Of a stretch of DNA of 9,254 nt, positions 1-6,490 are shown in pieces (position 1 is the first letter of the stretch; each line of letters opens with the position of its first letter). Where the stretch lies: NCBI GenBank assembly GCA_903896775.1, contig CAITZE010000177.1, positions 1-9,254 of the forward strand. The letters are read 5' to 3'. Below the pieces are notes generated by a model. The model saw only the letters and a list, made by a program, of their open reading frames with translations, was not told where the DNA came from and did no database searches. Origin of the DNA: an uncultured bacterium (lineage in GTDB: Bacteria; Pseudomonadota; Alphaproteobacteria; Rhodospirillales; Rhodospirillaceae). The translations under genes and the position numbers were made by a program.

Positions 1-810
1 AAGGCGCGCGCTTCACATGCGGCGCAAGTGCAGAGCCGGGTGACGAAGCTGGACAAGATTGAAAAGGTGGAGCCGCCGCGCCGCCGCCAGAGCCTCCGGT
101 TCGAATTCCGCAGTCCGCCGCGTTCCGGCGACGATGTCGTCAGTTTTAAAGACGTTCATAAAGCCTATGGCCGCCACACGATTTACGCTGGCCTCGATTT
201 TCAATTGAAGCGTAAAGAGCGCTGGTGCGTTTTGGGCGCCAATGGCGCGGGCAAATCCACCTTGCTGAAATTGGTGGCGGGTGCGGAAAACGCGGATGTT
301 GGCACGATGCCGGATCAGGGCAAGGTGACCATCGGCGCCAGCGTCAAGATGGGCTATTTCGCGCAACACTCCATGGATTTGCTGGACGGCGAGGAGACGG
401 TATTTGAATCGCTCGAGTCATCGTTCCCGCAAGCCGGGATCGGAACTTTACGCACGCTGGCCGGATGTTTTGGTTTCTCCGGCGACGATGTGGAAAAGCC
501 GTGCCGGGTGCTGTCGGGCGGCGAGAAGGCGCGTTTGGTCATGGCCAAGATGCTCTACGATCCACCGAATTTCCTGGTGCTCGACGAGCCCACCAACCAC
601 TTGGACATGGCGACGAAGGAGATGCTCGTCGCGGCGTTGGCGGAATTCGAAGGCACGATGTTGTTCGTGTCGCACGACCGCTATTTTCTAGGCCAGCTCT
701 CCAACCGTGTTCTGGAACTGACGCCCGAGGGCTTGCATCAGTACGGCGGTGGCTACACGGAGTATGTTGCGCGCACGGGTCACGAAGCGCCGGGGCTACA
801 TCCCGGTTAG
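1..810 (+). CDS. ABC-F family ATPase, C-terminal part (5' end outside window)
   Basis: Frame 1 is open from the first base, so the gene starts upstream. The visible part opens with the end of the charged inter-domain linker (KLDKIEKVEPPRRR), followed by the complete second ATPase domain. Walker A GANGAGKST is at 235-261, the ABC signature LSGGE at 511-525, Walker B FLVLDEPTNHLD at 571-606 and the H-loop SHDRYF from 670. There are no membrane segments, which together with the LDEPTNHLD motif is typical of ABC-F proteins. These are soluble ATPases that act on the ribosome (translation factors or antibiotic protection), not transporters. The subfamily (Uup, YheS, YbiT or other) cannot be assigned without the N-terminal half. 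The stop TAG at 808-810 overlaps the stop of the convergent ybaK gene, so the two messages run into each other with no room for a separate terminator. Confidence 0.93.
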   Translation, partial: KARASHAAQVQSRVTKLDKIEKVEPPRRRQSLRFEFRSPPRSGDDVVSFKDVHKAYGRHTIYAGLDFQLKRKERWCVLGANGAGKSTLLKLVAGAENADVGTMPDQGKVTIGASVKMGYFAQHSMDLLDGEETVFESLESSFPQAGIGTLRTLAGCFGFSGDDVEKPCRVLSGGEKARLVMAKMLYDPPNFLVLDEPTNHLDMATKEMLVAALAEFEGTMLFVSHDRYFLGQLSNRVLELTPEGLHQYGGGYTEYVARTGHEAPGLHPG

Positions 811-1280
811 GCCGCAATGGGCGCAGTAATCGCGTCTAGCACCTTCACGGCATCGTTCGGATTCAACCGCACTTGCAGCCCGCGCTGCCCGCCATTCATG
901 TAGACCAAGTCTTCCTTGAGCGCGTCCTGTTCAATGACGGTGCGCAGCTTTTTCATCTGGCCGAAGGGGCTGATACCGCCGACCTTGAAGCCGGAGATGC
1001 GCTCGGCGGCGTCGGGTTTCATCATCTCGGCGGCTTTACCGCCAACAGCCGCTGCGAGTTTTTTCATGGCGACTTCGCGGTCCGACGGCAGGATGACGCA
1101 GACCGGCTTGCCGTCCACCAGCGCCATGAGGGTTTTCAGCACGCGCGCGGGGGACTCGCCCAACGCTTCGGCGGCCTGCATGCCGATTTTGTCGGCGCCG
1201 GCGTCATAGTCGTAGGTGTGCACCGTAAAGGCGACCTTGGCGCGATCGAGCATTTGTGTGGCGCGTGTGACTTTCGACAT
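807..1280 (-). CDS. ybaK: Cys-tRNA(Pro) deacylase, YbaK/EbsC type
   Basis: This is a 157-residue cytoplasmic protein, the usual length for YbaK (E. coli about 159). The family is a free-standing editing domain that hydrolyses cysteine mischarged on tRNA(Pro) by prolyl-tRNA synthetase. Visible hallmarks are the RVLKTL segment (residues 46-51), which carries the conserved lysine in the position of the family catalytic/substrate lysine, and the KVGGISPFGQ loop typical of the YbaK fold. The protein begins MSKVTRATQMLDRAKVAF and has no signal peptide. Its stop (TTA on the + strand, 807-809) overlaps the ABC-F stop. Upstream it faces purT across a 57-bp divergent gap. The ribosome binding site is weak. 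The family assignment is strong; specificity for Cys-tRNA(Pro) is inferred from the family. Confidence 0.94.
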   Translation of the reverse strand: MSKVTRATQMLDRAKVAFTVHTYDYDAGADKIGMQAAEALGESPARVLKTLMALVDGKPVCVILPSDREVAMKKLAAAVGGKAAEMMKPDAAERISGFKVGGISPFGQMKKLRTVIEQDALKEDLVYMNGGQRGLQVRLNPNDAVKVLDAITAPIAA

Positions 1281-1337
1281 GTCAAAAGCTATGGTCTAAA
1301 AATGAGAAACGATGAACCCCCACTTTAGCAGCGCGCC
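1281..1337. promoter_or_regulatory. Divergent ybaK/purT intergenic region
   Basis: A 57-bp gap separates the two divergent start codons and must contain at least part of the promoters for both genes unless they lie inside the coding regions. It is more AT-rich than the flanking genes, with a TCTAAAAAT stretch in the middle. I could not find a convincing -35/-10 pair on either strand, and neither gene has a strong Shine-Dalgarno. No PurR-like operator is evident by eye. Confidence 0.3.
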
Positions 1338-2519
1338 ATGACCCCCACAGCCAAAATTCTCCTCCTCGGTTCTGGCGAGCTTGGCCGCGAGTTCACGATC
1401 TCCGCTAAGCGTCTGGGCGCGCATGTTATCGCCTGTGACAGCTATGCCAACGCGCCGGCCATGCAGGTCGCCGACGAAGCCGAAGTGTTTTCCATGCTGG
1501 ATGGTGCGGCGCTCGGCGTGGCACTCGAAAAGCACAAACCCGATTTCATCGTTCCCGAAGTTGAAGCTATTCGCACGGAAGTTCTGAAGGATTTCGAGGA
1601 TCGCGGATTTAACATCGTGCCCTCGGCGCGCGCCACGCAAATGACCATGAACCGCGACCGTATCCGCGAAGTCGCGGCGGTCGAGCTGGGTTTGCCGACC
1701 TCCAAATACCTTTACGCCGAAACGCTTGAGCAGATGCGCGCCGCCGTTGCGTTGGTCGGTTTGCCCTGCGTTGTTAAGCCCGTCATGTCATCATCGGGCA
1801 AAGGCCAGAGCACCCTGCGCCCGGAAAGTGACATCGAGAAGGCCTGGGACTATGCCGTGGCCGGCATGCGCGGTGATCGTGTCTGCGTCATTGTCGAAGC
1901 CTTTGTCGCCTTTGACTATGAAATCACGCTGCTCACGGTGCGTACCCGCGAGGGTGTCGTTTTCTGTGAGCCGGTCGGTCATCGCCAGGAGCGTGGCGAT
2001 TACCAAGAGAGCTGGCAACCGACAGTAATGTCGGCGAAGGCCCTGAAGGCCGCGCAGGATATGGCGCGGAAGGTCGTCGACAATCTCGGTGGCTACGGCC
2101 TCTTCGGGGTCGAATTCTTTGTGGTGGGCGATGAGGTGATTTTCTCCGAGCTGTCGCCACGGCCCCACGATACGGGCATGGTGACGCTGATCTCGCAGAA
2201 CCTCAGCGAGTTCGATTTACATGCGCGCGCGATTCTGGGTTTGCCCATCCCGACCATCACGCAACATGGCGCATCGGCGTCGGCGGTGATTTTGGCTGAT
2301 CGTTTGGCGGACAAGTTTCGCATCACCGGTCTCAAGGATGCTTTGACGCCGCAGGACAGCGACACCGAGATCGACGTGCGCCTTTTTGGAAAGCCGACAA
2401 CACGGCCTTACCGTCGTATGGGTGTCGCTCTCGCATTGGTGCGGAATGGCGATACAGATGCGGCGCGCAAGGCCGCACGCGCGGCGGCATCGTGTGTGAA
2501 GATCGACTACGGCAACTAG
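1338..2519 (+). CDS. purT: Formate-dependent phosphoribosylglycinamide formyltransferase (GAR transformylase 2)
   Basis: This 393-residue protein (E. coli PurT is 392) catalyses the folate-independent third step of purine synthesis: GAR + formate + ATP to formyl-GAR. It is a cytoplasmic ATP-grasp enzyme and is full length. GSGELG (residues 11-16) is the nucleotide-fold N-terminal loop. MTMNR is near 102-106. SSSGKGQ (151-157) is the ATP-grasp glycine-rich loop, and ESWQP is near 224-228. E259 (in YGLFGVEF) and E271 (in FSELSPRPHDTG) match the paired metal-binding glutamates of the E. coli enzyme, with the same spacing of 12. LFGKP and RRMGVALA mark the C-terminal domain. The ATG at 1338 gives the expected N-terminus. 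The stop TAG at 2517-2519 overlaps by two bases the stop of a minus-strand gene remnant. No feature suggests damage to purT. Confidence 0.97.
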   Translation: MTPTAKILLLGSGELGREFTISAKRLGAHVIACDSYANAPAMQVADEAEVFSMLDGAALGVALEKHKPDFIVPEVEAIRTEVLKDFEDRGFNIVPSARATQMTMNRDRIREVAAVELGLPTSKYLYAETLEQMRAAVALVGLPCVVKPVMSSSGKGQSTLRPESDIEKAWDYAVAGMRGDRVCVIVEAFVAFDYEITLLTVRTREGVVFCEPVGHRQERGDYQESWQPTVMSAKALKAAQDMARKVVDNLGGYGLFGVEFFVVGDEVIFSELSPRPHDTGMVTLISQNLSEFDLHARAILGLPIPTITQHGASASAVILADRLADKFRITGLKDALTPQDSDTEIDVRLFGKPTTRPYRRMGVALALVRNGDTDAARKAARAAASCVKIDYGN

Positions 2520-2600
2520 GCCTTAAGAACCTTCCGCAGCGAAGCCTCAATCTGCCCGCCGCAGTAAGCGTCTCCATAATCCCGCTGTGCTTTGGCCGCC
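2516..2600 (-). pseudogene. C-terminal remnant of an unidentified minus-strand gene
   Basis: Read on the minus strand, the frame ending in TAG at 2516-2518 gives a protein-like tail: AKAQRDYGDAYCGGQIEASL followed by RKVLKA and stop. Its stop shares bases with the purT stop (CTAG), the same convergent-stop arrangement seen for ABC-F/ybaK. That supports it being the true 3' end of a former neighbour. The frame is closed by a TGA at 2618-2620, and from about 2593 the plus strand already encodes TetR sequence, so only about 25-28 codons survive. I do not recognise the family. The composition and mixed codon usage look like coding DNA, but a chance open frame of this length is possible. The right boundary is approximate. 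Confidence 0.35.
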
Positions 2601-3104
2601 AAGGGGTCGTTCTTCCATCACTTCAAAAGCAAGGAGGCGCTCGCCGTCGCTGCCGCCGATTATTGGTCGGAAATGACGAACGCGTTTTTTGCTGCGGCAC
2701 CCTACCAACACCACGTCGATCCGCTCGATCGCGTACTCGGCTATATCGATTTTCGCAAAGGCCTCCTCATCGGGAAGCTGCCGGAGTTCACCTGCCTCGT
2801 CGGCACCATGGTGCAAGAGGCCTATGAGACCGGCCCTGACATCCGAGACGCGTGTGGGGCCAGCATCACCGGGCACGCAGCGAAGGTCGCCGAGGACATC
2901 GCTGCGGCCGTCAAACTTTACGGCCTCGATCCCGACTGGACGGCCGAGAGTTTGGGTTTACACACGCAAGCCGTTTTGCAAGGTGCTTTCATTCTCGCCA
3001 AGGCCACGGGCAGTGCCGCCGTCGCGGCAGCCAGCGTCGACCACTTACGCCGCTACATCGAAATTTTGTTTCAATCATCACCTAAAAAAAGGGAATACGC
3101 ATGA
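2592..3104 (+). pseudogene. TetR/AcrR-family regulator truncated at the N-terminus
   Basis: The 170 codons from TTG 2592 begin inside the TetR DNA-binding domain. AAKGSFFHHFKSKEAL corresponds to the recognition helix and helix 4 start seen in many TetR proteins (usually preceded by GVxKGSFFHHF). The roughly 35-40 residues that normally precede it (helices 1 and 2) are missing. The frame has a stop at 2577-2579, and none of the three forward frames between purT and 2592 encodes a TetR-like start, so a simple frameshift does not explain it. The ligand-binding part is intact to the stop (DPDWTAESLGLHTQAVLQGA is typical TetR C-terminal sequence). There is no Shine-Dalgarno before the TTG. The stop overlaps the yciI-like start as ATGA, showing that the gene was once part of that operon. 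It is probably unable to bind DNA. An annotation pipeline may call it as an intact short CDS. Confidence 0.75.
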
Positions 3105-3484
3105 GCACGTCAGATCCAAAAAGCACCGGCACCTATCTCGCGGTATTTATCGGCGATAAGACCAACCCAAGATGGGCGGCATGGACCGCGCTTTCCGAAA
3201 CCGAACGCCGCACCAAGGAACAGCAGGGCATCGCAGGTTGGAAAGCTTGGGTCGAGAAGCATCATGCCTCTCTCGTCGCGATGGGCGGCCCCCTCGGCAA
3301 AACGAAGAAAATCTCTGACAAAGGCATCGCCGACGTCAGCAATCACATGGGTGCCTTCACGATCGTTAAGGCCGACTCCCATGAAGCTGCTGCCAAGATG
3401 TTCGAAAATCATCCGCACTTCATGATCTTCCCGGGCGACTCAGTCGAGGTGATGCCGGTACTGCCGATTCCGGGCGCGCCGTAA
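3101..3484 (+). CDS. YciI-like (YCII-related) small protein
   Basis: A 127-residue soluble protein of the YciI/YCII-related dimeric alpha+beta barrel superfamily. Characteristic segments are GTYLAVFIGD near the N-terminus, the central HHASLVAMGGPLG loop and the C-terminal FENHPHFMIFPGDSVEVMPV, a block highly typical of this family, followed by LPIP. The molecular function of most members is unknown. Conserved His/Asp residues suggest an enzymatic or small-ligand role, and relatives occur in catabolic and stress operons. The ATG at 3101 overlaps the upstream TetR stop (ATGA) and has a GGGA Shine-Dalgarno about 8 bp upstream, so translation need not depend on coupling. A SRPBCC gene follows after 15 bp, and the two are presumably co-transcribed. 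Confidence 0.88.
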   Translation: MSTSDPKSTGTYLAVFIGDKTNPRWAAWTALSETERRTKEQQGIAGWKAWVEKHHASLVAMGGPLGKTKKISDKGIADVSNHMGAFTIVKADSHEAAAKMFENHPHFMIFPGDSVEVMPVLPIPGAP

Positions 3485-3499
3485 GAAAGGAAGATCGCC

Positions 3500-3943
3500 A
3501 TGCCAGGCACTGTTCGTCTCCATCGCGTGCTGACCGCCAAGCCTGAAAAAATTTATCGTGCTTTCTTAGAGCCCGATGCCATTGCGCAATGGATTCCACC
3601 TAACGGCTTCACCTGCACCGTGCATCAGCTCGATACAAAAGTCGGTGGCGCTCACAAAATGTCGTTCCGGAATTTCACCACCGGCCACAGCCATTCGTTC
3701 GGCGGTGAATATCTCGAACTCACGCCGGGAGAGCGCCTGCGTTACACCGACCGGTTTGACGACGCCAATCTCCCCGGCGAGATGCATATAACGGTGACGC
3801 TCAAGAAGGTCCTTGTCGGCACGGAAGTGAATATCGTGCAAGAAGGCGTGCCGGATGTGATTCTGGTCGAAGCCTGCTATCTCGGCTGGCAAGAGTCTCT
3901 GCGCAAATTGGCAAAGCTCGTAGAGCCCGAGATCAATCAATAA
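3500..3943 (+). CDS. SRPBCC / AHSA1-like (START-fold) protein
   Basis: A 147-residue cytoplasmic protein of the activator of Hsp90 ATPase 1-like group in the SRPBCC (Bet v 1/START) superfamily, whose members form a deep hydrophobic pocket for small ligands. Typical features are TVRLHRVLTAKPEKIYRAF (strand 1 and helix 1), the AIAQWIPPNGFTC segment, VGGAHKMSFRN, GGEYLELTPGERLRYTDRF and the C-terminal helix GWQESLRKLAKLVEPE. Length and domain layout are complete. A good Shine-Dalgarno (AGGAAG) precedes ATG 3500. It is probably co-transcribed with the YciI-like gene. YciI plus SRPBCC pairs behind a regulator are a familiar bacterial arrangement, but the ligand is not identifiable. A strong inverted repeat follows the stop. 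Confidence 0.9.
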   Translation: MPGTVRLHRVLTAKPEKIYRAFLEPDAIAQWIPPNGFTCTVHQLDTKVGGAHKMSFRNFTTGHSHSFGGEYLELTPGERLRYTDRFDDANLPGEMHITVTLKKVLVGTEVNIVQEGVPDVILVEACYLGWQESLRKLAKLVEPEINQ

Positions 3944-3954
3944 CGCCTATCTTG

Positions 3955-3972
3955 GGTGCGAACGTTCGCGCC
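3955..3972. terminator. Short GC hairpin just after the SRPBCC stop (possible terminator)
   Basis: GGTGCGA (3955-3961) pairs with TCGCGCC (3966-3972), with one G-U pair and a 4-base loop. The core GCGAACGTTCGC (3958-3969) is a perfect 12-bp DNA palindrome. It begins 12 bases after the SRPBCC stop, a typical place for a terminator. No T tract follows, so intrinsic termination would be weak, and it could instead be a protein-binding site. Confidence 0.4.
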
Positions 3973-3985
3973 TGAATACGACGAC

Positions 3986-4025
3986 AATCCACATGTGGCC
4001 CATACGATGAGGCTGCATGTGGATT
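3986..4025. repeat. Perfect 10-bp inverted repeat with 20-bp spacer
   Basis: AATCCACATG (3986-3995) and CATGTGGATT (4016-4025) are exact reverse complements. The left arm also forms the end of a self-palindrome, CCACATGTGG (3989-3998). The element lies between the SRPBCC hairpin and the first promoter of the next operon. It could be a long-loop hairpin in RNA or a pair of operator half-sites in DNA; nothing in the sequence decides between these. Confidence 0.6.
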
Positions 4026-4057
4026 CCATTATCCCGACCCCGAAATCACAAATCGCG

Positions 4058-4087
4058 TTGCTCGTCTCTCGAGACGAGTCCTATACT
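4058..4087 (+). promoter_or_regulatory. Candidate sigma70 promoter P1 for the tcuA-like operon
   Basis: TTGCTC (4058-4063), an 18-bp spacer and TATACT (4082-4087) form a good -35/-10 pair. Transcription would start near 4094 and give a leader of about 160 nt before ATG 4254. The spacer is almost filled by an 18-bp palindrome (listed separately), the classical location for a repressor site. Confidence 0.45.
4061..4078. promoter_or_regulatory. 18-bp palindromic operator candidate between -35 and -10 of P1
   Basis: CTCGTCTC (4061-4068), TC, GAGACGAG (4071-4078): the two 8-bp arms are exact reverse complements separated by 2 bp. The site starts in the last half of the -35 box and ends 3 bp before the -10 box of P1, so a bound protein would block RNA polymerase. 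It differs from the TGTATACA site, so a second regulator would be implied. I did not see another copy in the window. Confidence 0.45.
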
Positions 4088-4167
4088 CCGCAGGTCAAGC
4101 TTGCGGGGAGGCGGCGCTGACCTTCCGAAACCGGTTTATCTGCCGCCGAATTGCTCCAAAACCTGCC

Positions 4168-4196
4168 TTGAACGTCACTGCATACCGTTGTATACA
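4168..4196 (+). promoter_or_regulatory. Candidate sigma70 promoter P2 for the tcuA-like operon
   Basis: TTGAAC (4168-4173), exactly 17 bp, then TATACA (4191-4196). Both hexamers differ from consensus by one or two bases and the spacing is optimal. Predicted start is near 4203, giving a leader of about 50 nt to ATG 4254. The -10 box lies inside the palindrome TGTATACA. Confidence 0.55.
4189..4196. promoter_or_regulatory. TGTATACA operator candidate (copy 1), overlapping the P2 -10 box
   Basis: TTGTATACAG at 4188-4197 contains the perfect palindrome TGTATACA. The same 10-mer recurs at 8489-8498 upstream of the esterase gene. GT-(AT)-AC dyads of this kind are typical of GntR regulators of the FadR/FCD subfamily (for example UxuR/ExuR sites contain GGTATACC), and a GntR/FCD gene lies in the operon controlled here. 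Binding at the -10 box would repress, consistent with autoregulation. Confidence 0.5.
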
Positions 4197-4253
4197 GTCG
4201 CCCAATTCGTTCGTTCGATAACCAAATAAACCTAGAAATTTCAGGGGTTCTCT

Positions 4254-5759
4254 ATGTCTAAGCGGGATTGTGACGTCATCGTCGTGGGTGCAGGCAACGC
4301 GGCCTTTTGCGCGGCTTTTGCTGCTCAGGAAGGTGGCGCGAAGGTCATTATGCTGGAACGCGCGCCCGAGCCGGAAAACGGTGGTAACAGCCGTTTCACT
4401 GCGGGTGCGATTCGTTTCGCTTATAACGGCCTCGACGATCTGAAGTCGGTGATGCCCGACCTCTCGGCGGAAGAAATCGAGCGCACGGACTTCGGCTCAT
4501 ACACGACCGAACAGTTTTTCGACGACATGTTCCGCGTCACGCGCTTCCGCACGGATCCTGCGCTGTGCGAACGCCTCGTTACCAGCTCCTACGATTCGAT
4601 GAAGTGGTTGCAATCTCGCGGCGTGCGCTTCGTTCCCATCTATGGACGCCAGGCCTTCAAGATCGACGGCCGTTTCAAATTCTGGGGCGGGCTGACGGTT
4701 GAGTCGTGGGGCGGTGGTCCCGGCCTCGTCGATCAGGAAACCGCCATTGCCGCCAAGTCCGGTATTTCGATCAAATACGGCGCCCGCGTTCTGTCGCTGA
4801 TTTATGACGGCCACACCGTGCAGGGCGTGCGCGTGAAGCAGGGCGAACAGATCAGCGAAATCTACGCGCCTGCAGTTGTGCTGGCGACCGGCGGCTTTGA
4901 ATCAAACACCGAATGGCGCACAAAATATCTGGGCCCAGGCTGGGAATTGGCGAAGGTGCGCGGCACCCGCTTCAATACCGGCGACGGCATTCGCATGGCT
5001 TTGGATATCGGTGCTTCGCCCGCCGGCAACTGGTCTGGTTGTCACGCTGTAGGTTGGGACTACAACGCGCCGGAGTTCGGCGATCTCGACGTAGGCGATG
5101 GCTTCCAGAAGCATTCCTATCCCTGGGGCATCATGGTCAATGCGCGCGGCGAACGCTTCGTCGACGAAGGTGCGGACTTCCGCAACTACACATACGCGAA
5201 ATACGGCCGGCGCATTCTCGAGCAGCCCGACAATTTCGCTTGGCAAATTTTCGATAAAAAAGTCCTCGGTCTTTTGCGCGACGAATATCGCATTAAGCGT
5301 GTCAGCAAAGTCTCGGCCAATACGCTTGAAGAACTCGCCTCTAAACTTGAAGGCGTCGATCCGAAAGGCCTGCTCGCCGAGATCAAGGCTTACAACGCTG
5401 CCGTCAAAAAAAACGTGCCCTTCAATGCCAACATCAAGGACGGCCGCGGCACGGTGGGTCTCGATGTTCCGAAATCCAACTGGGCGAACACCATCGACGA
5501 GCCGCCCTTCGAAGCTTTCCAAGTCGGCTGCGGTATCACCTTTACGTTCGGTGGTCTGCGTATCGATCCCGAGAGCGGCCAGGTCATGGACACCGATCAG
5601 ATTCCAATCCCCGGCCTCTTCACGGCCGGAGAGATGGTCGGCGGATTGTTCTACTTCAACTATCCGGGTGGCACGGGCCTGATGTCGGGAACGGTCTTCG
5701 GACGCCTTGCCGGCACATCGGCGGCACGTGCGGCCATGAAGCCCAAAGTCCACGCCTAA
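4254..5759 (+). CDS. tcuA: FAD-dependent dehydrogenase, TcuA-like (tricarballylate dehydrogenase / fumarate-reductase flavoprotein family)
   Basis: A 501-residue soluble flavoprotein. The N-terminal Rossmann motif GAGNAA (residues 12-17) with E35 at the end of the second strand binds the ADP half of FAD. GGNSRFTAGAIRFAY (about 43-57) is the flavin-contact loop seen in TcuA/fumarate-reductase-type enzymes. VVLATGGFE (about residue 212) closes the FAD domain, a mobile capping domain follows, and GLFTAGEMVGGLF with GGTGLMSG (about 455-480) completes the FAD site. TcuA oxidises tricarballylate to cis-aconitate and passes electrons to the membrane Fe-S protein TcuB, but no tcuB lies in this window. 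Related enzymes act on other acids or ketosteroids, so the substrate remains open. Support for a tricarboxylate role is the CitA/TcuC-like transporter nearby. ATG 4254 has an AGGGG Shine-Dalgarno and gives an N-terminus that begins right at the Rossmann fold. A GntR gene follows after 11 bp. Confidence 0.82.
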   Translation: MSKRDCDVIVVGAGNAAFCAAFAAQEGGAKVIMLERAPEPENGGNSRFTAGAIRFAYNGLDDLKSVMPDLSAEEIERTDFGSYTTEQFFDDMFRVTRFRTDPALCERLVTSSYDSMKWLQSRGVRFVPIYGRQAFKIDGRFKFWGGLTVESWGGGPGLVDQETAIAAKSGISIKYGARVLSLIYDGHTVQGVRVKQGEQISEIYAPAVVLATGGFESNTEWRTKYLGPGWELAKVRGTRFNTGDGIRMALDIGASPAGNWSGCHAVGWDYNAPEFGDLDVGDGFQKHSYPWGIMVNARGERFVDEGADFRNYTYAKYGRRILEQPDNFAWQIFDKKVLGLLRDEYRIKRVSKVSANTLEELASKLEGVDPKGLLAEIKAYNAAVKKNVPFNANIKDGRGTVGLDVPKSNWANTIDEPPFEAFQVGCGITFTFGGLRIDPESGQVMDTDQIPIPGLFTAGEMVGGLFYFNYPGGTGLMSGTVFGRLAGTSAARAAMKPKVHA

Positions 5760-5770
5760 GGTCGCAAGCA

Positions 5771-6472
5771 GTGTCGACCGTCACAAAGATTTCTTCGATG
5801 TCGCCGCCGGAATCAGCCGGCGAGCAGAAGTCGGATAATCTTTCGCGGGCGGACTACGTCTATCAGTGGCTGCGCGAGCAAATGCGCTCCGGTGGATTTT
5901 CGCCGGGCGACCGTTTGCGCGAGGTCGAGTTGGCGGTGCGGCTGGGTGTCAGCCGCACGCCAATTCGCGAAGCCATACGCCGGTTGGCGTCGGATGGCCT
6001 TGTCGAAGGTGCGCCGTCGCGCGGGGTGATGTTCATCCGCCTCGACAAACAGCAAGTGCGTGAAATCTATTCTTTACGCACCGTGCTGGAAGGCGCTGCG
6101 GCCCGTTTGGCAGCGCAGCATGCATCCGAAGGTGAGATCGCCTTGATGCGTGAGTTGATCGGCAGCATCGAAGACGTCGGCAACAGCCCCGAAGCGCATG
6201 GGCGTAACAATCGCATTCTTCATCAAGCTATTTGTGAAGCGGCGCACAATCGTTATCTGATGCAGGCGCTCACACAGCTTTCGGATTCACTCGGTCTTCT
6301 GCCAGGTACGACGTTTCAAATTCCCGGCCGCCCGGTGGAAGCGCGCAAAGAACATCTCGCTATCGTCGCTGCGATTGAGCGGCGCGATGCCGATGAGGCG
6401 GAACGTCTGGCGCGGCAGCATATTCAGCTGGCCGGCCAGGTTCGTTTCCGGATGATGTTCGAGACCGCCTAA
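5771..6472 (+). CDS. GntR-family transcriptional regulator, FCD (FadR-type) subfamily
   Basis: A 233-residue DNA-binding regulator, full length. The N-terminal winged HTH contains LRLREVELAVRLGVSRTPI-type sequence (helix-turn-helix about 54-78, ending REAIRRLASDGLV), followed by the all-helical FCD effector domain. FCD metal/ligand residues H151 (LHQAI), H195 (EHLAIVAAI) and H217 (RQHI) are present. The usual acidic residue four positions before the first His is Asn (N147), a known variation in the family. Members usually sense a carboxylate or sugar acid and repress the adjacent catabolic genes. The gene is probably co-transcribed with the flavoprotein gene 11 bp upstream. The GTG start at 5771 has an AAGG about 9 bp upstream; an in-frame ATG at 5798 is the alternative and would remove nine residues ahead of the HTH. 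The gene is convergent with the transporter, 18 bp apart. Confidence 0.93.
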   Translation: MSTVTKISSMSPPESAGEQKSDNLSRADYVYQWLREQMRSGGFSPGDRLREVELAVRLGVSRTPIREAIRRLASDGLVEGAPSRGVMFIRLDKQQVREIYSLRTVLEGAAARLAAQHASEGEIALMRELIGSIEDVGNSPEAHGRNNRILHQAICEAAHNRYLMQALTQLSDSLGLLPGTTFQIPGRPVEARKEHLAIVAAIERRDADEAERLARQHIQLAGQVRFRMMFETA

Positions 6473-6490
6473 AGCCCTATTGGAAGAGCG

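Larger units (their letters stand above)
3944..4253. other. 310-bp regulatory intergenic region upstream of tcuA-like gene
   Basis: I see no convincing gene in this gap. The open frame on the + strand at 4017-4229 has no Shine-Dalgarno, no recognisable motif and a cysteine/arginine-rich composition typical of chance translation. The region holds several dyads: a hairpin at 3955-3972, a 10-bp inverted repeat at 3986-4025, an 18-bp palindrome at 4061-4078, a weaker AGGTCA/TGACCT pair (4092-4097 and 4118-4123), and the TGTATACA operator candidate at 4189-4196. Two sigma70-like promoters pointing toward the flavoprotein gene are listed separately. The last 50 bp before ATG 4254 are AT-rich with an AGGGG Shine-Dalgarno. 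Confidence 0.7.

Noticed and set aside
2577..2600. Single frameshift as the explanation for the short TetR gene
   Set aside because: None of the three forward frames between the intact purT end and 2592 encodes TetR helices 1-2, and the gap is too short to hold them, so sequence is missing rather than shifted.
4017..4229. 70-codon plus-strand frame in the intergenic region before the flavoprotein gene
   Set aside because: No Shine-Dalgarno, no family resemblance, and it runs across two promoter candidates and the operator. Best read as non-coding.
4902..5753. Long 283-codon open frame on the minus strand inside the flavoprotein gene
   Set aside because: It is the antisense shadow of a strongly supported FAD dehydrogenase in GC-rich DNA. 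Its translation shows no recognisable motif and there is no Shine-Dalgarno.
6473..6490. Bidirectional terminator between the convergent GntR and MFS genes
   Set aside because: The 18-bp gap contains no inverted repeat and no T/A tracts.
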